A DNA stretch of 64,000 nt. Origin: Scleroderma bovista (Eukaryota > Basidiomycota > Agaricomycetes > Boletales > Sclerodermataceae). The translations under genes and the position numbers were made by a program. Below the pieces are notes generated by a model that worked only from the letters and a program-made list of their open reading frames with translations, was not told the DNA's origin and did not search any database. Shown piece by piece: positions 33,360 to 45,019 of the stretch (its first letter is position 1; every line of letters begins with the position of its first letter). The DNA lies in the NCBI GenBank assembly GCA_037178675.1, contig JAYMGJ010000028.1, positions 1 to 64,000 of the forward strand, written 5' to 3'.

Positions 33360-34788
33360 TCAAGACTCTATCGATGCTTTAATAACCACAGGGACAACTC
33401 CTGCGACCGTCCTTGATTCAGCAAAAAGGCATATTAGGGGTGTACGACTACGTACCTCCAGTCGGAAGGTCCCAGGGGCGGTGGCCAGCGACACGTAAAA
33501 ACGCGCGGATGAAGCCTGCGTGCGCTGTGATGGAGATAACTGATCAAATCTCATCAGTGTCACTCGTTCACTTGAAAGAAAAAAGTTGTTCCTTACAGTG
33601 TTCCTTATCATTCTCGAATACCATGTCTAACACTGCTTTTGCCCGCCCCTCCATATGATGCCCTGTCTCTCTAATATCGGGTTTCCACAGTTTGTCTTCC
33701 TCCGTGAAACCGTCTTCAATGATGTATTCCGGAAATGTCCGTTGGATATACGATCGTGTTTGTCTCTTGTCGCATGTATGGACACCAAACTCCTCGCGAA
33801 TGTTCTGGACAAGAATCAGTCATATTATCTGAAGAAACAAGGGTCGGATTAGTCACCTCTACAATGACCGTCTTGCGACCAGCGAGAAGGAGGCCACTGA
33901 ACGTGAGTTGGTTCGTTCGAATTGCACGCGAAAGTGGACTGCAGTACAGTTTGTCTGGGAGGGCGAGGCCAAATTGGAGTTCTTCCTGCCATGCAGCATG
34001 TGCTTCGTCTGCTTGACCTTCGCCCTTGGGTGTGAGTGCAGGGTCAGCTAGTGAGTTGAAAGTCAGTTATGCTAGAAGATCGAAAGATTCACCAGTCAAG
34101 TACTTACGCCCCCACGTCCATACCCCGTCACCATTCAACTTCGACCAGTAACTGCATCCATCACATGGACTAAACAACGTTGATTGTATGGGTGGAAACT
34201 CACTCATCCCAGGCCTAGAATGTGAATTATCACGTCCAGTTAGATGAACTTGTACATTGGTTAGATTAACATGCCTGCATTCCATACTTTGTAATGGCAG
34301 CATTATCTGCATGTCAGGTTCAAATCCAAAGGACCAGTTAGTTGGTGGATTTAAAAAATCAGGATAACAGACGGACGATAGCCCTCGCCATGCCTTCCTA
34401 GAAAGAAAACCTTGTACTGGACAGTGGTCGGGGCGTTCTCGTTGAGTTGCTGGATGGATTCTTTGAATTTGGCCCATCTGTCGGGACCGTCATCGATCAG
34501 CCCAAAACGAGGGGGAAGCTATGGGCCATGTGAATCCCTCGGGAGGTGCTACCAAAGAAACGCCATTCGACTCACGGACTACACAAGAGCATCAGCCTGT
34601 GGTTCAATAATGAATCATTGGAGAAATAAGTTAAGTACCTCGAGCCAGAGCGACTGCTGGCCGGGGAGGATCGACCCTGGATCGTCTTGTACGAAGTACC
34701 CGACGACTGTCTGAAATATTGCACTAGGTTACTGGCGAAGGAGCGTCGATGCCAGTGGGCTGACCTCGTATGTTCTCCCGGAGGGCAT
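33360..34788 (-). CDS. Histidine phosphatase (phosphoglycerate-mutase-like), tandem copy B
   Basis: Paralogue of copy A with the same intron positions. Start MPSGRTYE (ATG 34788), then TVVGYFVQDDPG, RFGLIDDGPDRWAKF, FFLGRHGEGY-HNAAITKYGMQ, AWDEYWSKLNGDGVWTWG, ADPALTPKGEGQAD, LYCSPLSRAIRT, NIREEFGVHTCDKRQ, ISITAHAGFIRAFLRVAGH and VVPVVIKASIES. Catalytic RHG and second His are intact, and the GVHTCDKR block is canonical. One intron (donor at 34273-34274) starts with GC instead of the GT used by copy A at the same site. Probably a cytosolic phosphatase or mutase; no signal peptide is seen. Confidence 0.87.
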
Positions 34789-34879
34789 CAAAGATCCGAG
34801 TGAGTAGTCAAACAGAAATGATTGTGGGCGACGGGCGCTAATCTGACTTGGTGCTCACTGCTCAATTATTACCCTAGCC

Positions 34880-35220
34880 GAGTCGTGGTCTGCGATGTCA
34901 TGCACGGGAAGGTGTTATGTGGCAAGTACGGCTCACCTGTAGCTTGGCTCACGCAGTCCAGGCGGTAACACCATGTCTTGTTTTTGTCGGAACATTTCCC
35001 TATGTCATGGACCCGTTCGGAGAATCGCCCCATGACCCACTCGTCCTCAGTCCCATCATGTCAGTGGGGAACGCAGCGGTACGCTAGCTACTTTGAAGGC
35101 CTCTTAGGCTTCTGTAATGAATCACATATCGCCTTCCGGACACCGAGTGCGCCGCAGATGAAGCTCCCCTTGTCCTCGTCAAACCACTGCAAAAGGAGGG
35201 AAGCTAGGTGTTTACATATG
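34880..35220 (-). CDS. Possible exons of an unrecognised gene
   Basis: Two minus-strand blocks look protein-like and are bounded by splice signals: WFDEDKGSFICGALGVRKA (~35190-35090, after a TTTTGCAG acceptor) and DEWVMGRFSERVHDIG followed by KTWCYRLDCVSQAT (~35050-34935, before a GTGAGC donor). Family not recognised. Could be a remnant between the phosphatase pair and Tho3. Confidence 0.3.
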
Positions 35221-35401
35221 TGCAGCTACATTGCTCAATACTGCCCTGGCTATGGCTGGTTACACAATCAGGCCAGATTATCTTATACATAGTCCGTAAA
35301 GTCATGTACCAATGTCCTCGCGTCGTGGACTGTAGCCTATTCGGCAAGTGCTCTCTCACTTCATGCGACGTTGCCCGATCTAGCCATCATCATTCTCGAG
35401 T

Positions 35402-36868
35402 CTAAATACCGCCTCCGAACAAACTAATCACCGCTGCAGGTGGAGGTTGGCCCTCTTTAAGTTTGGTTTGACCACAGTACGCAAAGACGTATCTTGAAGG
35501 ATGCCAGGTGACAGTAGGTGACGGTGCAAGGGCTCCAACACGATGAATGGGCATGCCAGTTTCCGTCGCGCACTACATAGTAAAGTTATTTTCAGCCCGC
35601 AAGAACACAAGCGAATGTCAGGACTGACAATGTCTATATACGATCCATTGCTGGCAATTGCCAAGTACTCCCCGTCAAACGAAAAGCTTAATGCGTTGAT
35701 GGCATACCTGGTCATGTGTAAGATTTAGAAAGGCAGATTCATCCTTGAACGTACTCGCATGTGTCTATTGTCCGTGCACATATCCATTCGTTCAAGTCGA
35801 AGATGTTCACAATAGAATCGTATCCCCCAGAAGCGAGATATCTGGTTCAAAGCCAGTACGATCAGAGGAATGTAACATGACGTGATAGCGCAACCGTCAC
35901 CTTCCGCGGGGATCGAGGGCAACGGCAACGCAACCTCCGACATGAGCAGCAGGACTTTCGCGCAACGTCAGCGAAGGGTAGTCCATAATACGGAGTGTAT
36001 GTTCCGAGTGATGAGTCAGGATAATGCCATCCCCTGTATGATTGAACATCGCTGTTGAGGCGACAATACTCTGGCGTAGTGGTCAGAATTTCCGTCGAAG
36101 TGCAAACGAACGAAAGCCCACCCCATCCTTGTCTGAGGTTTGCCATATCTCCTTAGATGAGTCCTTATCTTTCCCATATGTGAGAAAGAAGAGTTGGTGT
36201 CCAGCAGATGGACATAATAGAGCTCTTCCGTCAGGTGAGTAGTTCGTTTGGACGGGTGAACCTTTCAGCTGTATTTGTTGGACGTGCCGACTTTCTTTGA
36301 ATAAAACGATCAGCAGGACGATATTGCAACAGTACAGGCGATCCTACGTCGTGCGTCCCAAAAGACTACCCGTCTATCCTTTTGGCTCGAAGTGCAGAAC
36401 AGGTCAGGATGAGTAGGATTCCATGATACGTGATCGACGTCGTCAGAGTGACCACCAGAGAAGTGAGTCGCTGATCTGAACTCCATCTGAGAGATAATGG
36501 ACATTTACACGATACACCTCGTACCGCCAACGTAGGACTCACACTCGTTTCAGGGTTCCACACTCTTGTAATCTTGTCAATGCCCACAGCCGCGAGGCGC
36601 TTGCCATCGCAGCTCCACGCTACATGGGTGATTGCCTGTAATGATGGAATTCGGAGATCCCGAGGCTTATGAGCGGGGAAGTTTTGTGCCTGTAAGCCAA
36701 GGGAATATTGGGAGATGGGTGAGCACACTTGTGGCCGCACACAGTTGCACATACGTGAAGACCTCTGGCTGCAAATGTTGTATAGAATGGTGGAGATGGC
36801 GGCCTCTGCGGCTGGGGTATTTCTTCTTCTTCGACCCTGGTGGTACTCGTCGTGTGCAGATTCGACAT
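35402..36868 (-). CDS. THO3: THO complex subunit 3 (Tho3/THOC3), WD40 protein
   Basis: WD40 propeller of the THO/TREX complex, which couples transcription to nuclear mRNA export. Start MSNLHTTSTTRVEEEE (ATG 36868), then an intron, then NFPAHKPRDLRIPSLQAITH and VAWSCDGKRLAAVGIDK; later blade sequences include HVSWNPTHPDLFCTSSQKDR, ILTHHSEHTLRIMDYPSL and YAINALSFSFDGEYLAIAS; the last exon reads VTWHPSRYVFAYCGQTKL and ends PAAVISLFGGGI at TAG 35402-35404. Seven or so exons. About 330 residues, normal for the family. It shares a 166-bp divergent promoter with the nucleoside hydrolase gene. Confidence 0.88.
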
Positions 36869-37034
36869 TGATGTTTTGAAAACACCGATATTGGACGCTA
36901 GTATTGGAAAACAACAGTAAACAAGGTGAGATTTACAGCTTCAAGGGAACTCCCAGTACGGCACAAAAGTAGATGGGGTGGGGTATTCCAATCGGAACAG
37001 GCTGAACCCGTTCAACTCCTCCCCAACAATAAGC
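36869..37034. promoter_or_regulatory. 166-bp divergent promoter of Tho3 and nucleoside hydrolase
   Basis: Start codons at 36868 (minus) and 37035 (plus) face away. No TATA box or clear motif is seen. Confidence 0.5.
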
Positions 37035-38285
37035 ATGCATTTTATCTGGCTGGATGCCGACCCAGTGAGTCTCTCGAGTACCATGACGCTGGTGATACAC
37101 CTACTGACTCTGGCACGCCCCAAGGGACACGACGATGTAACAGCTATCTTACTCGCCGTCTATCTCGATAACATCAAGCTTCTCGGTGTTTCAACTGTGA
37201 GCTTCTGTCAGCCCGTAATGGCCTTTGCATGACGTTGGCATCTGATCAGGACCGATGATCATCACAGGTTCACGGCAACTCGTCCGCTTATTGGACAGGT
37301 GTAAATGCCGCGCGAGCTCTTTATGCCTTTAACGCCCCCGATGACATCAAGGTATATCCCGGTGCAGCGAAACCCTTGACAAGGAACGCACAATACGCTC
37401 CAAACATTCATGGCGAGGACGGACTGGGAGGCGTTGTGGGGATCCCCCAACCAGAGAGTACCGAGACTCAAGCACGTTTTGCTCGCCACGGGGATGGATC
37501 GACTATTTCTGCGCTCGAGGGTATGGCCACGGCCATCAAAGAGACATGGAAGGGCGGTGCCGGCCATAAGGTGTCGGTGGTGTCCAGCGGACCAATGACC
37601 AACATCGCTCTGTTCATTTCTACACATCCCGAGCTTCTAGAAGCTGTCGAACAGTTTGTATTTATGGGCGGAGGAATTGGGCTCGGAAATACCACCCCTG
37701 TTGCAGGTGTGTAGATCTGTGCCTCATGCGATTTCCGCTCTGACTACTCTTTCTCCAGAGTTCAATGTCCTGTGTGACCGTGAGTCCGATGCGATCTTAA
37801 TTCGGTCCAATAATAGGTCTTCTTTTATAGCCGAGGCTGCCCAGATAGTCCTCGATTGTCCAGTCAAGACGGTCATGGTTCCTCTTAACGTGACCCACAC
37901 TGCCATTGCGACAGAAACCGTCCACACCCGCCTATGTGTACCAACGACCCAGGAGGGCAAGAGTAACGTCACCCCGTCTACGGATCTCAGGTTGATGTTA
38001 TCGTCGCTCATCACTTTCTTTGCCCATACGTATAAGGAAGTCTACGGATTCGAAGACGGTCCACCGCTTCATGATGCACTTACGATAGCCTTCGTTTCCA
38101 ATCCCGATCTATTCAAGTCGAGGCGATACCGCGTAGACGTAGAGCTCCATGGCCGCCACACCACAGGCGAGACAATCCTCGATCTCTGGGATTTTCGGAA
38201 GTGTGACGATACTTGGGGGACGGAGGGCAAGAACTGCCTAGTTTTGGAATCTCTAGAGGTTCGGAAATCTATGTTTTTGGAGTGA
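37035..38285 (+). CDS. Inosine-uridine-preferring nucleoside N-ribohydrolase
   Basis: Hydrolyses the N-glycosidic bond of ribonucleosides to base plus ribose (purine/pyrimidine salvage), using Ca2+ held by an N-terminal Asp cluster. The start MHFIWLDADP is spliced to GHDDVTAILLAVY, rebuilding the hallmark D-x-D-P-G-H-D-D. Further: STV/HGNSSAYWTGVNAARAL, VVSSGPMTNIALFI, FVFMGGGIGLGNTTP, EFNVLCDPEAAQIVL, and the catalytic His/Asp region GPPLHDALTIAFV. Four introns (two before 37270, two at 37708-37831). About 370 residues, stop TGA 38283-38285. Converges on the formin gene with 193 bp between stops. Confidence 0.92.
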
Positions 38286-38478
38286 GTTCCCTGACTTTGC
38301 AGCTCTTTCCTTAGATAGAACGATTCTTCGATATGCTCATGGATTGCGTGGATCGTTGCGATCGAGTTTCGCCCCTTAATACCAAGCAATGACGGGTTTC
38401 GGACAGGACCGAATAGAATAGAACATGTAGACGATACATGAAGCACACAGAGAAATACAACAAACGAAGAACAGCATC

Positions 38479-41400
38479 TCATACATCTGTTCTGCCATCG
38501 ACGAAAATCTTGTTGGCATTGAGAGGGCCATTTCTGGCACGATTCCTGAACGTTCCTTCCTTCAACATCCTAATCGTTTCGTCTACCTCACCACGACCAA
38601 GCGTTGCCCGGTTTTCCCGTGAGTTCGACAGGGGTGGAGGTAATTTTGACGCATCATGCTCTCCAGCATTCGAAGGTTCAGGTTTCTAGTCTCAATGAGC
38701 ACCGATCGAAATTATTGTCAAGAAAAATATTCACCTTCTCTTTCTCCAGGGGAACAGCTGCTGTGAGAGCTTGCTTGGACACAGAATCATGCACCTCCAC
38801 GGCGGCTTTCTGGAAAGGTTATGTTGTAAAAAATTAATGATTGCTGCTGATCGGCGACTCACCTGGAGTGATAGGGAAAATGAGCAAATCATACCGAAGA
38901 AGTCTTCTGGCTTTGGACTCTCGGGTGCATCAAACGCCTCTCCGAAATATGCATACAAAGAACGCAAATCATTCTCAACTGTCTGTCCCAGTTGTTTCAA
39001 GGCATCCACGCGCTCAGAGACCTGACTAAGGAATGGCTGTGTGGTGTCAACGAGTGTGATCATTTTATAGGGCGAGGAATACTTGCCTCCATTACCTTGA
39101 CGAATTGGTCATTGGACGGTGGATCGGGAAGCTTCTTGATGATCTGTACCTCCTCCTGTCCTTTCGCATGCGATGTGACCACGGATTGGACAGACTGGAT
39201 AACAGCTTGAAAAGAAACTGCAGAAGAGTAAATTTTATATGTTCAAGAATCGATACCATTCTTACCGCGTGCGGCAGCCTCTACGTTAGGAAGCTCCTCT
39301 ATGAATAGTGTTAACTTCGGGTCTGCGCGTATGAGTACCTTGGAGATGTAGTGTAAAAGTGTAGGGCAGTCTGCTCCGCTCTTCACTGTCTTCGTGTCCT
39401 TCATCTGTAATCTAATCAGTTCGCTTCCAGGAAAAATGGCATCTCGATCACCTTGAGTAGTGCTTCTAGACGAAATCCATGTGCACCACCCCGGAAAGTA
39501 GATTGGTTTAAGGCATTTCCAATGGCAAGGATAGCCTATATCCTGTTTAAAAACAACACAAAAGAGACTGGACAAAAGGCAAACCTGCAATGCCATTTTA
39601 AACCTTGCTGAAGAACGCAGTTCTTTACAAGCATCACGGATGGTTTTTAGGTCCGGACGAATCTCGCTAACATCGAGCTCGAATCGTAATCGAAATATCA
39701 TACATTCGAGTCGCTGTGCGAGTCTGGGTATGGTTATAATCTAATAGTGAACAGTCAGTTGCATTTGATTAAGGAGTGAATTCGAGCAAACCTCGCTGAA
39801 ATACTGGTCAGCCTTAGCCAGCTTAGTGGCGTCCCCGAAATCCCTAATTCTAGCGATCTAACGCGATAGCAGGTCAGGTGTCACCGTGTCCCGGCAGTCC
39901 ATTGCTTGCTCACCTCCTCCGATGTTGGCAGGTGTTTGCTGATTGCCCTAAGATCGTCTATGGACAATCGAGAAGAATCGAGATCCAGAAGCGCACACCG
40001 GATTGTCGAATAATTGTTTTTAAACCGGGACAGTATAATGGCTACAGTCAAGCGCAAAGTGAGCACATAACCACAACGCACAGGACACCCTAACCAATAT
40101 TGTTCGCTCTAGAAATATCCAGAACGGTCGTGACGTTCTTCTTGTGCGAAGGCTTTGTTAATTGAGACGGCGTAGGAATGGTATCTACTCCAAAGGTCGC
40201 CACGAGGTCATCCATGTTCAGCTGGAAGCCAGGGCGCGGCTCAGCCCATACTGTCGAGCCTACGGCGTTACCATCTAACTTATTCCAGAAGAACGGCTTG
40301 AGTCGTGGTCCAATAAGGCTTGGCTTGGGCTGGATTTTGCCGCCAAGACCGCGTGCAGGAGGAAGAGGAGGCGGAGGCGGGATGCCAGGTGGTAGAGGTG
40401 GTGGTGGAGGCGGCGGAGGAGGAGGAGGACAGACACTCCCGATAGGAGGCGGCGCAGGGGAAAGGGATTGCGAAGCAATCAACGCATCGTTTTGCAGAGC
40501 TTCCGGCTTCCTTATTCCGTGGGCTAATGCACTGGCAATCTGGTTTCGTGAGAATGATACAAGTGATGGAGGCGGCGGAGGAGGGGGAGGGGGAGGGGGA
40601 AGAGAGGGGGAAGAGTGAAATGGTGCGGAGGACGATGGTGGGGAAGCATCTTCGCTGTTTTTCCGCACCTGAATTAACTCGGTTTTTCGGTTCTTCGACG
40701 GCGTCACATCCCTAGAATCAGCAGGGGGGGAAGGCGGGGAATTATTGGCTTTGAACTGAAGTTCAGCAAGCTGTGTCGATTTCTCCGCCAAGGCCTTTGA
40801 GAGTTCCGCTACTCGAACCTGTAAAATGGCGATTTCTCCAGCTTGATTATCGAGTTTCTCCACGGTGCGGTCAGCTATCGCCTGAGTGCTCAGTCCGCTC
40901 AGACCCTCATCATCTCCTGGAGAGAAAGAAGAGTATACTGATTTAAGAGCACGCTTTAAAACTACTATCTCTTTCTCTTTATCAGAGAGCGTGCCATCAA
41001 ACTGACCAATCTGAACAACATCAAGGAAGCTGGACATCATGCTACAGCGATTGACCTTACCTTGGCCTTAAGCTTCTCAACTTCTTCGCCGAGTGAGCTT
41101 ATCTTGATTTTTTCACGTTCTGTTCTGACGTTATTGTCCTTTTGCGCATACTGTCAGGCAATGTTCATCATACATATGCTGCACTACTCACGTCAGGACG
41201 GATAGTCTGGCGTTTGAGACGCTCTATTTCCGCTTGAAGTTGTCCAACTTCTTTCTCTTTCTGCGAGAGCCGCTGGATAATACCAGCTATTTTCTTTGAT
41301 CCTCGGGATGAGTCTACAGATCGTGCATATACACCCGGCCTACCTCATTGCTCGCCTTCGATGGTGAAGCTGCCTTGAAAAAAGGTTGTGCCGTTACACG

Positions 41401-44400
41401 GCTCACAGAGGTGTCCTCACTTTTAACCTCTCCCTTGAGCGCTGCGTTCTACTTGAATATGAGGGTAGCTGTTGGCAGGCGGCTCGTAATTACACACCTG
41501 CAGCAAGAGGCTGTCTACTCTGTCTCGTAGTACTTGTATGTCTTTGGTGTAGCGTGCGCGGACATCAACCCCGGTGATCTTCTGAATTGACGTCGTCACG
41601 TTGTCAACGAAAGTAGGCCATGCATCACCACTGAAGCACATTTTCCAACAGGTCATGATATGCGGATACGAAAGAGACGTACGTATCTTTCATAGAAACC
41701 AGGTATCCAACAAAGTCATCCAGCATAGAAAGTGCATCGCGTTTAAAGGACCTGAAACAAAGTCGGTCCTACTACCACTGTATAAAGGAGATTAACTGAC
41801 GAATTCACATTATCCTTCATTAGCTGATCTAGCCTCCGCAGGAGGTTTTCGAAAATTTTTGTGGATTCTAAAACCTTTGCAGACTCCAAGACACTTTTTA
41901 GCAGAAAGGCGGGCTCTGATTCTTCTGATGAATGTCCGCGGTTAGCTTGCACACCCCTCCGTGTTCTCTCACGGAACTCTTCTTGATCCTCGAACTTCTC
42001 TTCAGCGTATATATTGAGCTGTGTAAGGAGACCCTCTGGAGGGTCGGAATATCGGAGGCCCTGCATAATTGGACATCTAGATCTTCTCGTTTAAAGGGTG
42101 GGGGCGGGGCGTACCACTATCACTTCGTTCAAACCTCGTCGGGTGAACTCATCACGCAGGACAATCCTCTCCTCCAAGGAATTGGGCCGGTTAGTAATGG
42201 CGTTGATAAGTGCCATGAATGCTATACGAGCTTCCCATATTCCGTCATCTTCAGTTAAGATGGTTGCGCTCTGCTCTATAAATTGGGAGTCGGAAACCTT
42301 GAGGGCATCCACCAGCGACTGGAATCGAAACACCTCATCGCGTGTTAAACGATATTCGGAGAATGACGCAAGGACGGACGGGTGGCCTTCGTCCAGTGAA
42401 AGCATGCACAAGGCTGCAAGTAATTCTGCAGCCAGGATGCGCGACCTCAGTGGTGCTCCATGAAAAATGAAATAAACCAAATGGCTTGTTACCATGGGAG
42501 TTATTAGGGCGCTGTTAAATCCTGGCTGATACAAGATGAGCCAAAAAATACGCGAGCCTTCGTTTCAGAACATACTCGGGTGTTTAGTAGCACCCTGAGG
42601 CACCTTATCAACTCCAGCAGTACACTACCCTCGCCATCAGTCAGCACTCTTCTTTTACCTGGTTTCCCGGTCAAGGAGGACAGCAGATCTATAATGGCGG
42701 TCATCCCATGCTCCGCTAGGAAGCTTTCTATCCATTCGAGTTTCGCTGTGGATAGATGGACTCGCAAAGAGATGAGATAGTTGACAAGCTTTGCATCCAA
42801 ACTTCGTGCCTTCCGGAGACCATCGACATAGGCTCGAGCTGACGCATCGTTGTCCGTCCCGGTCATGGGCTCGCCTCCCAAGATGGTCCATAAGCTATTG
42901 AAAACACCTCCAGTTGTCTGAGGTTGTGCAAGCGCAGATAGCTCTGAAGAAGCGCCACTTTCGAATTCGCCGCTAAATCTCTTACCATCACCGGTCGGTT
43001 GTGGAAGGGGTGAGCACGTAGATCCCCACGTCGAAAAGGCCGAAAACCTTTTGAAGATACCCGAGTCACCAGAAAACTGTGGTAAAAGTCGAGGTAGTCT
43101 TGAAGGTATAGATGTAGTGGAACCTGGGGCCAATGCCTTTTCACTCGATAAAATTCGGGTCGGTTGAATATCCTGAATAAGTTGTCGCTTTTTCTCTAAG
43201 GATTGCCGGTATATGTTAGCCCTGGCGTCGTTTGTCAACCCAAGTTGGTCCTGGATGAACATAGTAATATATCAGCGAAATGAGGTTGACACCCAAGGTG
43301 AGGATACCATACTAGACAACGTTCCAGTTCCTCAGCCTCGATATCATTCCACCCTTCATCGGAATCACCGATTAGCCCAGAGGACACAGGAAAATTTCCG
43401 CCAGTGTTTTGTTCCATCAAGAGTGGCTCACTGATACTCTTACGGTTTGCCGATGCAATGACAGCAGATGTAGTTGCTGGAGCAGGTTGAGCCCAGCTTG
43501 GGAAGAAGTTGGTAAGACGATTTTGGGCTATCGAGGTTCTCCACTCCGGCGATACGGGTCCCGAAGCTGGAGTCTCAACAATGGACTTCTTCTGCTTTGC
43601 TGTATTGTCATCTCCGATCTCAGTAAAAGGTTCCATTTGCACTACTCCACTGGCTCCGGGAAGAGATTGCATGGACGGAGGGCGTGGTTTTGGTCGTAGG
43701 AACCAAAGTTCCGGGATACAAAAATGATATGCGGGTGTTTCTCCTGGTAAAGTAGCCAGTTTTTTCTGAAGCACCTCAACCATCCGAGCGGATGGTGCAA
43801 GCGGAGTGGCTTAGGCCTAGGCTTAGGACCCCCAGATACCTCAATAGATCCAAAGAAATCTCACCGATCGAGTTTCCGATTGACTGCTCCAGTGCATATT
43901 CGACGGTCTCAGCTTGCTTGGAAGTCGGCATACGTCTGACTAGACCAAGCTCCTCCACCACATTGTTGACTACATCACCAACCGTCGTGTGCGCCCCAAA
44001 GAACACGGTCCACTGAAATCCATCGTGTACTTCAGGGACACGTAAAAATACGAGGGATAGTGACAGCGGAAAATGCAAGGACACCAGACGTAACGCAGGT
44101 TTCTCCTCGTAAACGGGTAACTTTGGGTCAGTATCTTTCAGAAACGTTTTGATGGTAGTAGTAGAAGGGATAATGCCTGTTTTTGGTGATCAACAGGGTG
44201 GCAGCTAAAACATTAAATACTCACCATTGTCCAAAGCGTCAAGTTCAGCGGACTCCCATTGACGACCCGCTTTCTCCTTGCGTACTCGCTGGAGAGTCCA
44301 AGCAGAAGATGGCACATAGGAAGGAATGATTGCCTTCACTGATTCGAGGCGAGTTAAGATGTCAACAAGATTCTGAGCAGTTGCACTTGGCGATATGGCA

Positions 44401-44459
44401 GGATACTCTGTACTTCCATCCAGCAACAGCACTGGGACAACTATTGCATCGTCCGCCAT
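38479..44459 (-). CDS. Diaphanous-type formin (Bni1-like actin nucleator)
   Basis: Nucleates and elongates unbranched actin for polar growth, septation and cables, under Rho control. Start MADDAIVVPVLLLDGSTEYP (ATG 44459) with a Ras-association-like N-terminus; GTPase-binding and FH3 regions (WRTSIAQNRLTNFFPSW; LGLTNDARANIYRQSL; LEWIESFLAEHGM; LELIRCLRVLLNT); a coiled coil near 40800-41300; FH1 with long proline runs at 40350-40610; FH2 from KPFFWNKLDGNAVGSTVW (~40290) through FRLRFELDVSEIRPDLKTIR to RSLYAYFGEAFDAPES (~38950). The last exon encodes a DAD-like tail (EVDETIRMLKEGTFRNRAR) ending at TGA 38479-38481, so autoinhibition is predicted. Around 15 or more exons, ~1650 residues. One FH1/FH2 gene only in the window. 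Confidence 0.9.
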
Positions 44460-45019
44460 TTCTCCGTCGGACCAACCCGACACTGTCGTTGGTGTTTACG
44501 AGTGTGTAATGCGCATAGCGTCGTGCCCATTGCGTGCAGCCTTGTACTGGGAGTCCAAACAATGATGTCATTTGGCTCGAACAAGGACCTCGACTTTGCT
44601 ACCTCGCCCTGAAAATGCGGTGTTTCGATCACCCTACAGTAAGCTGCATATAACTGGCCATTGCTCAGATGCGCACTTTTGTTTGGTTGTCAAATCTAGC
44701 GAAACAAGGTCGTTTGATGGGGTGTCCAGTGATTGCTAAAATGAGCACACAAGACCGGTAAAATGAGTTAGGACGAGCGTATGCTGTGCTAATACAATTT
44801 TGAAGATTGACTACTAGAAGGGAGACTAAAGATGGAGTGCACAAGCTTTCCGACACGGGGAGCATGTCACAATAATTCGGAACAGTTAAACTCATCGTTG
44901 TTGACCAAGCCATGGGGTTGTACGTGGTATATATTAGGGACATGTAAGTATGACGAGGCAAGACGTGTAGTATGCATGCCATAAATTGGTTACAATATAG
45001 TGAACACATCATCTTCACT
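44460..45019. other. Intergenic, 560 bp, formin promoter side
   Basis: Upstream of the minus-strand formin and downstream of the minus-strand phosphatase. No RNA gene or conserved frame was seen. Confidence 0.5.

Noticed and set aside
40178..40618. Gly-rich plus-strand frame with poly-Gly runs
   Set aside because: Exact antisense shadow of the formin FH1 proline codons.
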